Positions 6,520 to 7,321 of a stretch of DNA of 7,321 nucleotides are shown piece after piece. Where the stretch lies: positions 1 through 7,321 of the forward strand of contig JAJFBO010000046.1 of NCBI GenBank assembly GCA_020697025.1, in the 5' to 3' direction. The notes below the pieces were generated by a model. It was not told where the DNA came from. It made no database searches and saw only the letters and a list, made by a program, of their open reading frames with translations. How positions within the stretch are numbered: the stretch's first letter is position 1; each line of letters starts with the position of its first letter. Source of the stretch: Burkholderiales bacterium (GTDB lineage: Bacteria > Pseudomonadota > Gammaproteobacteria > Burkholderiales > UBA11063). The position numbers and the translations under genes are program-made.

Positions 6520-6651
6520 ATGAGTAGTGATAAGCAAGCTTTGGCGGTAAAACTTTATAACGAGAAGCCACATACAGTAGTTAAGAATTGTGAGATAATG
6601 GAAATCTCAAAACCAACTTTATATAAATACATCGAATCAGCGAATTGGTAG
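6520..6651 (+). pseudogene. Serine recombinase (resolvase/invertase) C-terminal helix-turn-helix fragment
   Basis: Forty-three codons from ATG 6520 to TAG 6651 read MSSDKQALAVKLYNEKPHTV, VKNCEIMEISKPTLYKYIES and ANW. This matches the DNA-binding helix-turn-helix end of Tn3-type resolvases and Hin-type invertases, with the typical K-x-x-A-x-x-LY-x-E spacer helix and a recognition helix ISKPTLYKYI. The catalytic domain with its Ser nucleophile, normally about 140 residues, is absent; immediately upstream lies unrelated text on the other strand. No Shine-Dalgarno precedes the ATG. It is most likely the last scrap of a transposon or invertase gene. A stand-alone small HTH protein is less likely. 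Confidence 0.6.
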
Positions 6652-6674
6652 ATTGTAATAACTAGGAGAATACT

Positions 6675-7064
6675 ATTAATTATACAGAATTTTTAAAGGA
6701 CGTTTGGAATGTTCTTTATGACCCACAAGCAAAAATTTCTGAAACAGTTGAAAATTTTTTTCATCAAGATTATGAACAATGTATTAATGGTGTGCGGTTG
6801 GACCGTACCAAATATATACAACATGTACTAGAACAAAAGAATAATATGACTGTCAATAGCATTGATTACAAACACATACTGGAAAAGGATAATGAGTTAT
6901 TTGCTCTTTATTACCCCAAAGGAAAAAATAAAGATAATCAGCCTGTTGAAGCAGAGGTGATTGTATATATTAGTTTTGAAAATCAACAAATATTTAGAAT
7001 AAATGGTATGGTTCGATTAATTAAAGGTGATCTGGCGGATGTTGATATGAAAAATGATAACTAA
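6675..7064 (+). CDS. NTF2/SnoaL-like protein with apparent ATT start
   Basis: The frame opens just after an in-frame TAG and has no ATG, GTG or TTG until the GTG at 6792, which would remove the first 39 residues of the fold. A clean Shine-Dalgarno, AGGAG (6664-6668), sits six bases before ATT at 6675, and the text from there (NYTEFLKDVWNVLYDPQ, then ISETVENFFHQDYEQ) has the helical start expected of the family. From ATT the product is 129 residues, the normal length for a SnoaL/NTF2 domain. Later come NGVRLDRTKYIQHV, the strand pair NELFALYYP and VEAEVIVYISFENQQIFRI, and the closing GMVRLI. NTF2-like proteins are small cone-shaped folds acting as enzymes or binding proteins; the ligand is not readable. 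It is cytoplasmic, with no signal peptide. Either ATT is used, or the start codon has mutated and the gene is dying. Confidence 0.6.
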   Translation: MNYTEFLKDVWNVLYDPQAKISETVENFFHQDYEQCINGVRLDRTKYIQHVLEQKNNMTVNSIDYKHILEKDNELFALYYPKGKNKDNQPVEAEVIVYISFENQQIFRINGMVRLIKGDLADVDMKNDN

Positions 7065-7254
7065 TTAAATAGTTTCGGAATTGTAAGTTTCAAATATTCC
7101 CGCTGGTCCATCCTCCAAGAATTAGACTATGACAACTTGCAGTATAATACTTTAAGTTATTTTGCCTCAACCGATATTGTAATCATAATTTTGCTGATTA
7201 GTACCAGAAATTGTGTATTTTATTGGTAAGTTAAAAAATGACAAAATAAATTTT
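7065..7254. other. Gap without intact gene; possible decayed - strand frame
   Basis: One - strand frame reads LPIKYTISGTNQQNYDYNIG up to a TGA (7167-7169). It continues in the same frame, with two TAA stops (7152-7154 and 7122-7124), into FLEDGPAGIFETYNSET before a stop at 7065. The text is more gene-like than chance would suggest, but no family is recognisable. Nothing credible is seen on the + strand. Confidence 0.2.
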
Positions 7255-7282
7255 TTGAATATAAAATATATTATGATATAAT
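7255..7282 (+). promoter_or_regulatory. Extended -10 promoter for the gene at the right edge
   Basis: TTGAAT (7255-7260) and TATAAT (7277-7282) are spaced by 16 bases. A TG one base before the -10 (7274-7275) makes an extended -10 element. The probable GTG start lies 30 bases after the -10 box. This is the best promoter match in the window. Confidence 0.6.
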
Positions 7283-7311
7283 TTCGTAATACTTAAGAAA
7301 GGTCTTTTAAA

Positions 7312-7321
7312 GTGAATATAA
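7312..7321 (+). CDS. Start of a gene running out of the window (GTG start)
   Basis: AGAAAGG (7296-7302) lies nine bases before GTG (7312-7314), right after a good promoter. Only three codons are visible (V/M, Asn, Ile), so nothing can be said about the product. The call rests on promoter, ribosome site and start being in order. Confidence 0.4.

Noticed and set aside
6792..6794. GTG at 6792 as start of the NTF2-like gene
   Set aside because: No ribosome site precedes it, and it would cut off the first helices of the domain, which are present upstream in the same frame.

Overview
The window is AT-rich DNA, and several small families in it (DUF3309, HHE hemerythrin, DUF6496, a TIGR03885-like LLM flavin oxidoreductase, erythromycin esterase) are typical of Proteobacteria. 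The low GC, two exported alpha/beta-hydrolases and many decaying genes fit a host-associated gammaproteobacterium of the Legionellales or Francisella/Piscirickettsia kind. That placement is inference; no marker gene here fixes the taxon.

Left part (1-4260), intact genes all on the + strand. It holds the 3' part of a TAP-like (S33) serine hydrolase, then a tiny two-helix DUF3309 membrane protein and an HHE hemerythrin closed by a strong intrinsic terminator. A second unit follows: a small holin-like two-helix membrane protein and, 21 bases downstream, a lipoprotein alpha/beta-hydrolase with a complete Ser-Asp-His set, closed by another terminator. A candidate promoter for the second unit is built into the terminator of the first.

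Middle part (4260-5710), a gene graveyard. The C-terminal third of an erythromycin esterase (- strand) abuts, at about 4927/4928, the body of an LLM flavin oxidoreductase (+ strand). Each has lost its 5' part. The simplest reading is one deletion across the shared upstream region of two divergent genes. The LLM remnant also carries a one-base frameshift and an in-frame TAA.

Right part (5710-7321). An intact lysine-rich DUF6496 gene is followed by about 500 bases with no intact gene. Then come an antisense tail of an unidentified, possibly secreted, protein and the helix-turn-helix end of a serine recombinase. An NTF2/SnoaL-like gene follows whose only well-placed start is ATT behind a good Shine-Dalgarno. 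At the right edge an extended -10 promoter leads into a gene that begins with GTG and leaves the window.

I see no CRISPR array, tRNA, rRNA, complete insertion sequence or recognisable new defence or biosynthetic system. The most informative signals are the deletion scar, the ATT start, and the recombinase and antisense remnants next to each other.
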